This document shows positions 1 to 9,337 of a stretch of 64,000 bases of DNA, in pieces. The stretch comes from Conus ventricosus. Taxonomy: Eukaryota > Mollusca > Gastropoda > Neogastropoda > Conidae. The stretch spans positions 36,597,011-36,661,010 of the forward strand of contig CM031609.1 of NCBI GenBank assembly GCA_018398815.1, read 5' to 3'. A program made the position numbers and the translations under genes. The notes under the pieces are model-generated. The model saw nothing but the letters and a program-made list of their open reading frames with translations, was not told the origin of the DNA and did no database searches. Within the stretch, counting starts at the first letter, position 1; every line of letters begins with the position of its first letter.

Positions 1-1
1 C

Positions 2-193
2 TCCTCTGCCTTTTCGGTTTTAAGAAGAATGCTATCCCAGAAAAAGGCTGGTGTGCAATACCATAGTATGTTTGTTGAGTTTTCAAAAAAACAGCCAAAG
101 GTGCCACCTAAGAAGCAAAAGAAAATCACGAAAGAACAAAACAAGCTACATTTTCTTGTGAAAAGTAGAAAATATAAAAAGATAGCCTCTTAA
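2..193 (+). CDS. Possible 3'-terminal exon of an unrecognised gene (partial)
   Basis: An open frame enters from the window edge and runs 63 codons to TAA at 191-193. The predicted tail is very basic (many Lys/Arg, including PPKKQKK and KSRKYKK), which would suit a nucleolar or nucleic-acid-binding protein C-terminus, but I recognise no family. No acceptor is visible because the start lies outside the window, and no AATAAA follows closely. It could equally be a chance open frame in repeat-rich DNA. Confidence 0.3.
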   Translation, partial: SSAFSVLRRMLSQKKAGVQYHSMFVEFSKKQPKVPPKKQKKITKEQNKLHFLVKSRKYKKIAS

Positions 194-549
194 GACACAA
201 GCACATACTGTTAGTTAGGCAGAATTATCTACCACTGCAGACAAGCAGTGAGAAGGTGGTGGTTGAGTGGTTTGATGCTGGGTGTGTGTCATGTAGATCG
301 TGCTTGTACCTTAAACATAAAACATAAAATAGAATTACTGAGTTGCCGAACGACGGAACAAACAAATTACAAACAGACACTATGAGCGTCGACCTGTTGA
401 GTCCTCTTCAGACAGGACAAGCGAGATTTAAAACAAAGGTAACTGTGATGTTGTGACTGCTTGGAGTTGTAGAATGTTTGTTGCATGGAATCACACAACA
501 GAAACTGTCAAGTCATGTTGATGTGGTAATAACTGTTGTATTGATTCAG

Positions 550-658
550 GTCTTCTTGACGGTTGCCGTCAAAACTGTTTATCCTCAGTACGAGACTCTC
601 AAAGTAAAAGCATATGAGGATCAGGATCAAGACTTGTACGTTGCTGGAAACTTCCTAG
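550..658 (+). CDS. Candidate internal exon, unrecognised
   Basis: A 109-base stretch with a good acceptor (TTGATTCAG, AG at 548-549) and a GTAATA donor at 659. The open phase-1 frame gives a protein-like segment (TVAVKTVYPQYETLKVKAYE...). No family is recognised, and the next apparent exon downstream (1412 on) proved to be LINE sequence read on the wrong strand, so this exon has no confirmed partner. Confidence 0.22.
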
Positions 659-716
659 GTAATAAATAGCAACGGAAAAAGAGAGAGTAGTGCTCTTCAG
701 GTAAATAAAAGCTTAG

Positions 717-1245
717 AACAGCTCAGTTGGTAGAGCGCCTGACTCGTAATCTTGGTGATCCTGGGGTTGCAGGTTCGAACCTCCGCTGGGGCATTTCGGT
801 ACAGGGGGATTTTTCCCTCGGAGTTAACATTGGTTCTGACTCCATTTCCCTTACAGTCCTTCGAATGAGACTATAAACCGAGGTTCCGTGTGTGAACGCA
901 TGCATAACATCTTGCACATACGTAAAATCCCATCACCAACTTTCGGAAGAGTAGGCCAGTTTGGCCGTTGGTATGGATGACAGGTTACATATAGCATGCA
1001 CCCTGCGTGAGAAATGGAAAGAATGAAGGAAGTAAGGAAAATGAGTGATCGATATTGAACGATACTGACTGGATGACACGGGAAACGACTGAATGAAGCG
1101 CCAGCTGGCAGCTCTTCAGTCGGCACTACCCAGGTAGGCAGCCCGTTGTGTAAACGAGTGTTGATTGTAAAGCGCTTAGAGCTTGGCCTCTAGCCGAGAA
1201 TAGGCGCTATATAAGTATTCATTATTATTATTATTATTTTAAAAT
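717..1245 (+). mobile_element. tRNA-derived SINE with (ATT)n tail
   Basis: The head (about 717-793) is tRNA-like: A-box region GCTCAGTTGGTAGAGCG, an anticodon-loop-like CTCGTAA (Thr-CGT-like) and B box GGTTCGAACC. The 5' acceptor strand does not pair with the 3' one, so it is not a functional tRNA. A body of about 400 bases follows, then a tail GGCGCTATATAAGTATTC ending in ATT repeats. This A/B box head, unrelated body and short-repeat tail is the standard layout of a Pol III SINE. The tail resembles the 3' end of the LINE at 14440-15830, as expected if a LINE reverse transcriptase mobilises it. Confidence 0.75.
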
Positions 1246-3123
1246 TTTGGTGTATTTCCTTTTTAAAAACGTTCCGACCCAAGGAAGCTGATGCCCCAAA
1301 GGCCTTCCCCGAGTTCAGCTCAATGGGACCCTGTTGCGGCGCTGCATCCACCTAGGCTATCTTATTCTAAGATTGACCTGTATGGTTAAAAACATTTTTG
1401 TTGCAATTTAGCGCAAGGATGGCAACATGAGGACTCTGCCAATTGCTGCAGAGAACGCTGCCACAGAGCCTGCCTGGATGACTTGCTCGTTCAGTTCATG
1501 CCAGTCCATGACGGTCTACATGAAGAAGGAGCGCTGGTACTGCTCGGTGCTTGACTCTGGGACTACATATCCACGACTGTTGATTGATGTGAATTTGGTG
1601 ACGATGTTGTTTGTCACAAAGCCATGAAACATTTTTAAACGGATTTTTCTCTTTTCTTTTTTCATTGGTGTTAAATTTTCTCTGTGCGCAGTGCTGGAAG
1701 AAGTCTTTCAATGATCTTATAGAAGGTGACTAGTCGTTGTTGTTTCCTGCGCACTTGGAGGGGTGGTAACTGAAGTTCAGTCAACATTCGCGTGATGCAA
1801 TCCGGGTCTCTGGACCTGTAGTCACGCTTGATGAATCTTGCTGCTTTTCTTCGATGCGCTCAAGCTTTTCCTGGTCCTTTGCCAAGTACGGGTCCCATAC
1901 AGTAGCTCCGTAATCCAGGGCTGCGCGGATCAGGGAGAGGTATGCCAAGCGATGACATTCTGGGGTGCAGCTACCCAGATTACGACGTAGGAAACCATGA
2001 GTGGAGCTCGCCTTTTTGCAAATCTTTGCTACATGCTTTGACCATTTCGAATCTGTGGATAGTAAGGCCTACATGTTTGAGGATCTCATCATTCAATCTG
2101 TATAAAAAAGAGGACTGGTTCTTGGCCTCTGTGGAGAGGATGTAGCGCTTTGATGCATTAAATCTCATTCCCCTGTCTTTGGCCCACCTTTCGAGTTTGT
2201 TGAAGTCGTCTTGCAGGGAGATGTGATCCTGCAGTGAGTGAACTTCCCGGTATAAGAGGCAGTCGTCTGCGAATAGGCGCACAGTTGAGTTCACAGTATC
2301 AGGGAGGTCATTTATATGCACAAGAAGAACAATGGGCTTAATACCGAGCTTTGTGGGACGCCTGACTTCACCGTTGTCTTCTCTGAACTTTCCCCTTCCA
2401 GGTCTAACTGTGTTGTGTTCCCCAATCAATATTGGGGCAGTTGAAGTCTTCCGCCATTATCAACTGTTTCTGTCCATTCATGTGTTCTATCTGGCTCAGC
2501 GTCCCTTCAAGCTCCGTGAGATCTTCCTGTGAATGCTTTGGCATATAAAAACAGCCTAACAGCAGATCTTTCTTAGCTTGCAGTCTCAGTTTTGCCCAAA
2601 CCATTTCACATTTTCCCTCCATCTCTGGTGCGTCTGTGGAGATTATGGATTTGAGAACCAGAATGAAGGCCCCACCACCCAGTGAGCTACGGTCCTTTCT
2701 GTTTGGTTCGAAGTTTGGAGGAAAAACTTCACTTGATGCATATCCCTCTTTTAGCCATGACTCTGTCCCAAAGACAACATCTGGTTTTACATAATCAAGA
2801 AGTCAGTTCTCTTATTGACTACGCTTTGGCAATTGATGTTTAAGATCCGGAGGTTCTGCTTCTTTGGTAGGTTGTAGACACTACTATTTCTGCTGCTGTT
2901 TGTTGGTTGATGACGGTTCTTTCCATGTTGATTCCTTTCAGTCGGTGACCTAGCTTGGGGTGGACTGGTATCAGGTGATCGGCTGCCAGATGATCTGGAG
3001 CTCTGTTGGTTTCTGGCCTTGGGGCTGCTTCTAATCGGGGAGGGGGGGGGGGGGGGGGGCTGAAGGCTTGACCAGAATGGAAAGAGTCAATACTATATTG
3101 TTTGGATCAATCAGTGGAAAATA
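1246..3123 (-). mobile_element. LINE (CR1/L2/Jockey-like), 3' portion: endonuclease, partial RT, 3' UTR
   Basis: Read on the minus strand from about 3060 downward, the sequence encodes an APE-type endonuclease (TESWLKEGYASSE; GCFYMPKHSQEDL; DFNCPNIDW with G changed to E before D). An abrupt junction near 2420 follows, then the RT C-terminal half (LVHINDLPD, catalytic LFADD, ERWAKDRGMRFNASK). The typical LINE C-terminus comes next (RAALDYGATVWDPYL, then MDWHELNEQVIQAGSV at about 1420-1510) and a 3' UTR to about 1246. The RT N-terminal half is missing, and several frameshifts and stops are present, so it is dead. Its 5' portion is at 8189-8690; the two are separated by the nested SINE and LTR element. 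Poly-G at 3036-3059 encodes a poly-Pro linker. Confidence 0.85.
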
Positions 3124-3363
3124 CACGCCTTGGCTTAAGGCTGTGTCAGACCAATTGACATAGGCCAGAACACCAAGGCTACATCAAAATGTTGTTATGC
3201 TCTGCATAGTTATGTGGGGATTGTCTTCAGTCGTGACAAGCTCCTAGCATAACATTATCAGTCTCCCAAATCCCCGAAGTCGGAGTGTGGCTGCCCATGT
3301 GGCGGGGTAATCAAAAACGGTCACACACGTAATGTTCTCATCCCCAGCTGATGCATTTGTGCC

Positions 3364-3550
3364 TGATATGTCTACGGTACTCACCAGTAGTTGGCTGAGG
3401 TGAAGATACTGTAATGGGGGGCCCCCCCTACCTGTGGAGACCTGATCTTGTCTGGAGTGCTGACCGTAGTCGTACGTCGTTTGTCTCGACCGTTGCAAGA
3501 TGGCGCTCCCGCCTCCTGGACGTGGTGTCTGCTTACCAGAATCTACTACA
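3364..3550 (-). repeat. 3' LTR of the Gypsy element
   Basis: 187 bases, the partner of 7920-8107. It is preceded on the element strand by a purine tract (PPT) at 3551-3561 and followed by target duplication GTGCC at 3359-3363. Confidence 0.95.
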
Positions 3551-3561
3551 TATCCCCCTCT
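3551..3561 (-). promoter_or_regulatory. Polypurine tract
   Basis: The element strand reads AGAGGGGGATA immediately before the 3' LTR, the expected site and composition of the plus-strand primer. Confidence 0.7.
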
Positions 3562-3826
3562 ACAAGTTCATTGCCAGCCCAATGCAAATTTCCCACTAGT
3601 GGCTGTTTGTGCTTGGAAAATGTTGTAATGGAACACTAACTTTAATAAACTTAAAAGGGGTTCAACAACTGACTCTTTGGAACTAAACCCTTCCTTCCTT
3701 CACCATGAAACCACAACTGAAGACCCAATGTCCCTGGGTTGGAACTAAAATAATAACTATAATTAAACTACAACTTGAACAAATTGTGACAACTGATTGA
3801 TGACTGTCTGTGACTTGGACCATTTA

Positions 3827-4560
3827 CTAACATGACCTCAGACTGTTGAGCACAAAGTCTCTGAGGTGCCCAGGCAGATGTCGTTTACGGACAGGGCGCC
3901 AGACTGGTGGTGGACCCGATGCAGTCTCAGATGCCATAGCTGGGCTCTGGGGTGACCCTACAGCCGGGTCCTCCTGGAGAGTTGAGGAGGAAGGCGCTAA
4001 CACTGCCCTCTCTGGTGTAAGAGTGTCCTGAGAGAATGGCTGTGGCCCCGTCTCTGTCTGCTCCGATGGGTTTCCAGATGCCGGAGTCACTGGTGAAGAC
4101 ACAGGGGTTAACAAGGAACTAGGTGACGCTTTCAGACTGATATCCTGCTCTGTACTATCAGATATATCTGTGACCCCCTGTCGTGGAAGTACGTGATCAG
4201 TATGTCGTTTCAGCATTTGACCACTCGACAACCCTACCACATATGATAATGGTCCTGTCAGCTTCCGAATCACTCCAGGCAGCCACTTTGGTCCGATTGC
4301 AAAGTTCTTGGCGTAAACCAGATCACCCACCTGGTAGGTTCTCATGCTCGAATGGTCATGATTCAGCTTCTGCTGCAACTGTTTCTGAACCACCTTTTGC
4401 TCCATGCATGGTTGGAGGATATCAAACCGAGTGCGCACCTTTCTGTTGAAGAGGAGCTCTGCTGGAGACCGACCGGTCGTTGTTTGTGGAGTCACCCTGT
4501 ACCTTGACAAAAACCGCGACACCCTTGTCTCGATGGATCCTTGGTTAACTTTTCTCAACC
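3827..4560 (-). CDS. Gypsy integrase C-terminal part, continuation after the frameshift
   Basis: Continues the polyprotein in the next frame: end of the integrase core (TTTGRSPAELLFNRKVRT), then a small beta-barrel-like region (YQVGDLVYAKNFA; PGVIRKLTGPLSYVV) typical of Gypsy integrase C-termini, then a Ser/Pro/Thr-rich tail ending near HLRDFVLNSL. The region 3562-3826 to the 3' LTR is short and non-coding. Confidence 0.85.
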
Positions 4561-7500
4561 CCTGCTTCACGGTTTTGCACAGCGCGCTCAGCTAGACCAT
4601 TCGTGGATGCATGGTAGGGAGCTGACTTGATATGCTTGATACCATTCTTCTGCAGAAAATCTTCAAACTCTGCACTGGTGAAACATGTGCCGTTATCCGA
4701 TACTAGGATTTCTGGCACTCCATGAGTAGCAAAGGACTGTCGCAGCTTTTCTATAGTGGCCGCCGAAGTGGATGAATTCATTGGGTATGCCTCAATCCAT
4801 TTTGAGTGTGCATCGATGATGATCAGAAACATCTTGTTGAGAAACGGTCCTGCATAATCCACATGCAGTCTACTCCATGGACGATTTGGCCATTCCCATG
4901 GGTGTAAGGGTGCCGGGCTAGGCATGTTGCGCTGTGTTTGGCAGATGGAACAGCTGCGTACAGTGTCTTCAATCTCTTTATCCATGTTCGGCCACCAGAT
5001 GTAGGAACGAGCTAAGGCTTTCATTCGGGTCATTCCAGGATGTGACTCATGCAGGTCCTGCAACAGACGCTCACGGCCTTTCGGTGGGACCACCACCCGT
5101 GTGCCCCACAACACACATCCGTCTGCGATGCTCAGTTCACTGCGCCTAATCCAGTAAGGTTGAAGTGTCTCCTCATGGTAACTGTCAGGCCACCCTTTCA
5201 GAGTGTATTCCTTGACTCGAGATAATACTTTGTCTTGGTTTGTCCACTGCCGAATCTGTGTAGCCGTGACTGGCATGGTTTCAACTTGCTCTATCAGTAG
5301 CACCGTTTCTCCCTGATCCGCTTGCCTTTCTTCGGTCACCTCGAGGGGCAATCTGCTCAGACCGTCAGCATTGTTGTGTCTCTTTCCTTCTTTGTATGTG
5401 ATGGTGTACTCATAAGAGGCCAGTATCAATGCCCATCTCTGGATACGCATGGCAGCCATGGCTGGTATCTGTTTGTTTTCCTTGAACAATCCCAGCAATG
5501 GTTTGTGGTCTGTATGAATCTCGAAAGCGTGGCCAAACAAATACTGATGGAATTTCTTCACCCCAAAAATAATAGCCAAAGCCTCCTTCTCTACCTGACT
5601 GTAGTTCTTTTCAGCGCTGTTCAGGGTGCGTGAAGCGAATGCCACTGGACGTTCACTACCATTCTCCATTTTGTGTGAAAGTACTGCCCCCACCCCATAG
5701 TTGGAAGCGTCACAGGCCAGCACTATGTCCTTTGCAGAGTCAAAGTGAACGAGTAGCTGGGGTGACTGTAACAGCTTCTTTGACTCGATCCATGCTTTCT
5801 CTTCCAACTCCGTCCATGACCACCTGTTGTCCTTTTTCAGCAATGCATACAGGGGTGCCAGCACTGTGGAGAGATTTGGCATGAACCTGGAGTAGTAGTT
5901 TACCATCCCCAAGTATGCTTGCAGCTGCTTGACATCCACTGGGCGTGGCATGTCCCGAATCGCTTGCATCTTTTCAGGTATGGGCTTGAGTCCAGTTTGG
6001 TCGATCTTCAGGCCCAGGTAGACGAGTTCCGTGGCCAAGAACACACACTTCTGCCTGTTCAACCTTGCCCCTGCCGCTTTCAAGTGTTGCAGCACTGCTC
6101 GCAAGGTCTCTAGATGGTCCCTGCGAGTCTTGCCCGCCACCAAAATGTCATCCAGGCGAACATGTACATGAGGAATACCTTTCAGAAGGTTGTCCATGGT
6201 CCGCTGAAATATACCCGGGGCCGAGGAGATTCCAAAAGGCAGCTGGTTGTAGCGGTACAAACCCTGATGCGTGTTGATGGTGGTGAACTCCTTCGATTTG
6301 TCATCCAGTTGAAGCTGTTGGTAAGCCTGTGTTAGATCCAGTTTTGAGAACAAATTTCCTTCTCCCAGTTCTGCTAACACATCCTCCGTCGCTGGGATTG
6401 GGTAGTTGTCCAGCTTGGATGCCTTGTTGACCGTGACTTTGTAGTCTCCACAGATCCGAATGCTCTTATCTGGCTTGACCACTGTTACAATCGGGGCTGC
6501 CCAGTCTGAAAACTGGACTTTCTCGATTGTACCCTCTGCTTCTAGTCTATCTAGTTCTTGGCCGACCTTTTCGCGGAGTGCATAGGGCACTGGACGTGGC
6601 TTGAAGTAGCATGGCTGTGCATTCGGATCAACGAATATGTTGGCCTGAACCCCTCTAATGGTGCCCCTTACTTCCTCAAACACTTCTGCGTGTTCATCCA
6701 GAATCTGCTGCAGCTCAGAATCAGGGGTTGTGAGTACCTTGTGCATTGCAAAAATCTCTGACCAGTCCAACTGGAGATGTTTCAGCCAGTCCCGACCCAG
6801 TAAACTGGGACCTGTTCCTTTCACTACCACTACTTCCAGTGTCGTTGGCGCCTTATACTTGTATGTAACTGTCACCGAACAAATGCCTACCACTGGAATA
6901 TCCTCTCCTGTGTACGTTTTCAGTCGCCGCCCGCATTTCTGCAAAGGCAGATAAGTCCCTCCTCTTTTGACCTGCCTCCAAGTTTCTTCACTGATCACGG
7001 TGAGAGATGCTCCTGTGTCAATTTCCATCTCGACTGGAATACCCTGTATGTATATCGTCACCAGGTATGGTTTTTCTTTGCTCTGTGTTTTATACACTGT
7101 GTACACCTCACTGTCATCATCTGTCCTCTGTTCAAAATCATCCACGTTTCTGACAACTCCACTACCCCAAGTACTTCGTCCCCGACGATTCTTTGTTCTT
7201 TCTTGATACTTTCGGCACTGTCTTTGAATATGTCCTTTTTCCTTGCAGAACCAGCACTCAATGTCTCTTTTGTCTGTACTCTTCCTGTGTCCCTTGATGC
7301 TCTCATTGTTCTGCTTCGCTGAACGGTCTACCCTGAAGACACTTTTAGCTTCACTGTCAGTGGGATTTGCAGTTGCACTTCCCTGTATGTCTGCTGCGCT
7401 CTTTTCGGCCTGTTCCATGGCTGTTGCTATTTCGAAGGCCCTGGCAAAGGTCAAGTCCGTTGTTGCCAGCAGGCGTCGTTGTGTGCGGTCATTGTTGATG

Positions 7501-7940
7501 CCGCACACCAACCGGTCCCTGAGCATACTGTCCAGTCCCTCTCCAAAGTTACAGTCTGCCGACAGCCTACGTAACTGACTAACATAGACTGCTACAGTCT
7601 CGTCGGAGCCTCGACTTCTTGTGTGAAACTTAAAACGCTGTACTATTTCCGAGGGCTTGGGCTTGAGGTGGTTTAACACCACCTCTTTCAGTTGTGTGTA
7701 CGTTTTACCACCCGGCTTAGCTGGGGTCAGTAGGTCACTCATGAGCTTGTAAGTGGCCCCACCACATGCACTCAGAAGAATGGCTTTCTGTTTCCCTGCA
7801 TCATCAATGTCATTAGCCGCAAAATAGTGTTCCATTCTTTCCACATACTGTTCCCAGTCTTCCCCCCTATCCAGCCCAAACTCAGCTAGTCGTCCGAACG
7901 TCGCCATCCTCGTCGCCAATGATATGTCTACGGTACTCAC
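4545..7940 (-). CDS. Gypsy gag-pol polyprotein (gag, protease, RT, RNase H, integrase), frameshifted near its end
   Basis: A single 1131-codon frame in which gag and pol are fused without a frameshift. Domains in order: small gag; CCHC knuckle C229-x2-C232-x4-H237-x4-C242; aspartic protease DTGA (308-311); reverse transcriptase with the active site as RLDD (595-598) instead of the usual YxDD; RNase H (D744, TDH 810-812); integrase zinc-binding residues H964, H967/H968 region, C997, C1000; integrase core D1028, D1082, E1118, with the canonical 35-residue D-E spacing. The frame opens inside the 5' LTR. The more likely start is the methionine at residue 12 (7907), which lies in the PBS. A 1-base difference in an A-run (4573-4576) shifts the frame after the integrase core; the remainder continues at 3827-4560. 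The intact domains fit a recently active copy. Confidence 0.93.
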   Translation of the reverse strand: MSTVDISLATRMATFGRLAEFGLDRGEDWEQYVERMEHYFAANDIDDAGKQKAILLSACGGATYKLMSDLLTPAKPGGKTYTQLKEVVLNHLKPKPSEIVQRFKFHTRSRGSDETVAVYVSQLRRLSADCNFGEGLDSMLRDRLVCGINNDRTQRRLLATTDLTFARAFEIATAMEQAEKSAADIQGSATANPTDSEAKSVFRVDRSAKQNNESIKGHRKSTDKRDIECWFCKEKGHIQRQCRKYQERTKNRRGRSTWGSGVVRNVDDFEQRTDDDSEVYTVYKTQSKEKPYLVTIYIQGIPVEMEIDTGASLTVISEETWRQVKRGGTYLPLQKCGRRLKTYTGEDIPVVGICSVTVTYKYKAPTTLEVVVVKGTGPSLLGRDWLKHLQLDWSEIFAMHKVLTTPDSELQQILDEHAEVFEEVRGTIRGVQANIFVDPNAQPCYFKPRPVPYALREKVGQELDRLEAEGTIEKVQFSDWAAPIVTVVKPDKSIRICGDYKVTVNKASKLDNYPIPATEDVLAELGEGNLFSKLDLTQAYQQLQLDDKSKEFTTINTHQGLYRYNQLPFGISSAPGIFQRTMDNLLKGIPHVHVRLDDILVAGKTRRDHLETLRAVLQHLKAAGARLNRQKCVFLATELVYLGLKIDQTGLKPIPEKMQAIRDMPRPVDVKQLQAYLGMVNYYSRFMPNLSTVLAPLYALLKKDNRWSWTELEEKAWIESKKLLQSPQLLVHFDSAKDIVLACDASNYGVGAVLSHKMENGSERPVAFASRTLNSAEKNYSQVEKEALAIIFGVKKFHQYLFGHAFEIHTDHKPLLGLFKENKQIPAMAAMRIQRWALILASYEYTITYKEGKRHNNADGLSRLPLEVTEERQADQGETVLLIEQVETMPVTATQIRQWTNQDKVLSRVKEYTLKGWPDSYHEETLQPYWIRRSELSIADGCVLWGTRVVVPPKGRERLLQDLHESHPGMTRMKALARSYIWWPNMDKEIEDTVRSCSICQTQRNMPSPAPLHPWEWPNRPWSRLHVDYAGPFLNKMFLIIIDAHSKWIEAYPMNSSTSAATIEKLRQSFATHGVPEILVSDNGTCFTSAEFEDFLQKNGIKHIKSAPYHASTNGLAERAVQNREAGVEKS
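7904..7918 (-). promoter_or_regulatory. Primer binding site, tRNA-Ser(GCT)-type
   Basis: One base inside the 5' LTR the element strand reads TGGCGACGAGGATGG. From memory this complements the 3' end (plus CCA) of metazoan tRNA-Ser(GCT). An ATG at 7905-7907, in frame with gag, lies inside this site. Confidence 0.7.
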
Positions 7941-8107
7941 CAGTAGTTGGCTGAGGTGAAGATACTGTAATGGGGGGGCCCCCCCTACCTGTGGAGACCT
8001 GATCTTGTCTGGAGTGCTGACCGTAGTCGTACGTCGTTTGTCTCGACCGTTGCAAGATGGCGCTCCCGCCTCCTGGACGTGGTGTCTGCTTACCAGAATC
8101 TACTACA
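7920..8107 (-). repeat. 5' LTR of the Gypsy element
   Basis: 188 bases, beginning TGTAGTAGATTCTGG and ending CATATCA on the element strand. It differs from the 3' LTR (3364-3550) by one extra G in a G-run next to a C-run. The element's longest reading frame begins inside it. Confidence 0.95.
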
Positions 8108-8188
8108 GTGCCATAGTGTTCAAATGCTTCGGCTGTTCGGATGATCCCTGGAGTCTTTAGCCAGGGTACGAAAACAACAACAACAACA

Positions 8189-8700
8189 AGTGGAAATAGA
8201 AGTTGGATGCATGGCTAGTGTCCAGGCTGTAGCTGGGAAATGTGAAAGAATCACAGTTGACGTTATTACACTTGAAGCAAATCCAAGAGACATTTGATTT
8301 TTCCAACAGGCTAAAATCAGCAGTACACAACTCGAGGCAGGACTTGTGATACCAGACATCACAGTCATCACATGCAACAGCGGTACTCTCAACGTTAATG
8401 TCGCAGTATCCACATCTGTACTCATTTAAGGGTCTTGGTCCTGGATTTACTTGGATGTCATTTGACAGCAGAATGGCCAAAAGAATTAGGGCACTGACCT
8501 GTCTTTCCTGAACACTCCACCTCAAAGCCTTCCTGACGTTACCTCTCGTTCCAGCTATCAGTGGCCCTGGGATCCTCAATTCAGTGTACTTCCTGCTTGG
8601 TGTGTCGATTATCCCACAAAACACAAACATCAGGAGAATGGTGATGGTCATAAACTTAGAAGTCATGATGGACTGCTTCACACCCACTGAAACTTATTCC
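8189..8700 (-). mobile_element. LINE 5' portion (continues at 1246-3123)
   Basis: The 5' part of the same minus-strand LINE, separated from its 3' part by the SINE/Gypsy nest. The junction reads through: ...SHASNFYFP on this side joins LIDPNNIVLTLS on the other (about 3117 downward). The 5' boundary is unclear; non-coding sequence up to about 8960 may be its 5' UTR. Confidence 0.8.
8199..8687 (-). CDS. LINE ORF1: hydrophobic leader, 2A-like motif, PHD finger (interrupted)
   Basis: The frame starts at 8687. Residues about 10-26 form a hydrophobic stretch. A second Leu-rich run (67-74) ends in DIQVNPGP (77-84; 8436-8459), matching the viral and LINE 2A consensus D-x-E-x-NPGP except Q for E. 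A PHD finger follows with all eight ligands: C92, C95, C106, C109, H114, C117, C137, C140 and a conserved W135. The SINE insertion truncates the frame; on the other side the sequence goes into a poly-Pro linker and the endonuclease. 2A-like motifs at the start of APE-type LINE proteins are known from sea urchins and molluscs, so this fits an established if uncommon class. Confidence 0.8.
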
Positions 8701-9337
8701 TCATGTTGATGTTGATCTTACTGCCTTGATCAGTTATAACGATGGGAATGCAGGTAGAAGAGTTTTAAAAGTTAAAACGTCCAGTGTATGAGAAGTTGGT
8801 ATTCACTCTAAGTTGACACAACTGACGATTCTCACATCTTCAAGAAACTTAAATGTCAAGAAGATCAACGTCCATGGCAGCTCTGGTTTCTTAAAAATCT
8901 ATGTCATCCATTATATAAATACTGGAGCCCACACTATGACTACTTCAGACCAAAGGAAGTAAGAACTTTTGAAGTTTGAATTCACAATAGATCGCCAGGA
9001 ATAAAAGTTGATTTCCTAAAAAATTCACACAAAAAGTTTAATTTTTGTACACAATTTGGTACCTGACCCAAAGGGAAGAGGGCTACTCTAGTATTTTACG
9101 TTTTTTGAATGCTTAAAATACAAATAATTAGCTAAATTAGTCTGTAATCAAGCTAAGTAGTAATATCCCTTAGATAAAACTCGTTCACATCACTACAGTA
9201 ACAAAGGATGATCAAACGGTTACTTCTTCTTCTTCTTCCATAGAGCGACCACAATCAACATACTGATTCTTTTGTCACTATATTGAGAAGGGGCCCACGA
9301 GTCAGCGTTCAGTGTTAAAAAAATGCCCATTAGCATT
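8701..9337. other. No gene seen
   Basis: AT-rich sequence between the LINE 5' end and a tandem repeat. It may include LINE 5' UTR up to about 8960. No supported open frame. Confidence 0.5.

Larger units (their letters stand above)
3364..8107 (-). mobile_element. Ty3/Gypsy LTR retrotransposon, complete and young
   Basis: A 4744-base element on the minus strand with two LTRs of 187 and 188 bases that differ only by one G in a homopolymer, in my reading. LTRs run TG...CA. The 5-base target duplication GTGCC lies at 3359-3363 and 8108-8112. The second SINE copy at 42519-42832 supplies the empty site (TTTGTACCATAG), confirming the boundaries. PBS, gag-pol and PPT are in the expected order. Near-identical LTRs imply recent insertion. 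A 1-base frameshift in the integrase region is the main visible defect. Confidence 0.95.
3124..8188 (+). mobile_element. CAA-tailed SINE, split by a Gypsy element
   Basis: The element proper is 3124-3363 plus 8113-8188 (about 316 bases). It matches the uninterrupted copy at 42519-42832 along its length. It starts near GCCTTGGCTTAA and ends with a hairpin (CCCTGG...CCAGGG around 8148-8166) and a CAA-repeat tail. It is flanked by AGTGGAAAATA (3113-3123) and AGTGGAAATA (8189-8198), a target duplication with one base lost. Its target was the minus-strand LINE, whose frame reads straight across once the insert is removed. No clear A/B boxes are visible, so the origin of its head is unknown. Confidence 0.8.

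Noticed and set aside
721..793. tRNA-Thr-like gene
   Set aside because: A and B boxes are present but the 5' acceptor strand is missing and a SINE body and ATT tail follow.
1412..1627. Apparent exon with a good acceptor and an open frame on the + strand, following 550-658
   Set aside because: The minus strand of the same bases encodes the conserved LINE C-terminus (MDWHELNEQVIQAGSV...) continuous with the RT at 1680-2420, so the + frame is a shadow.
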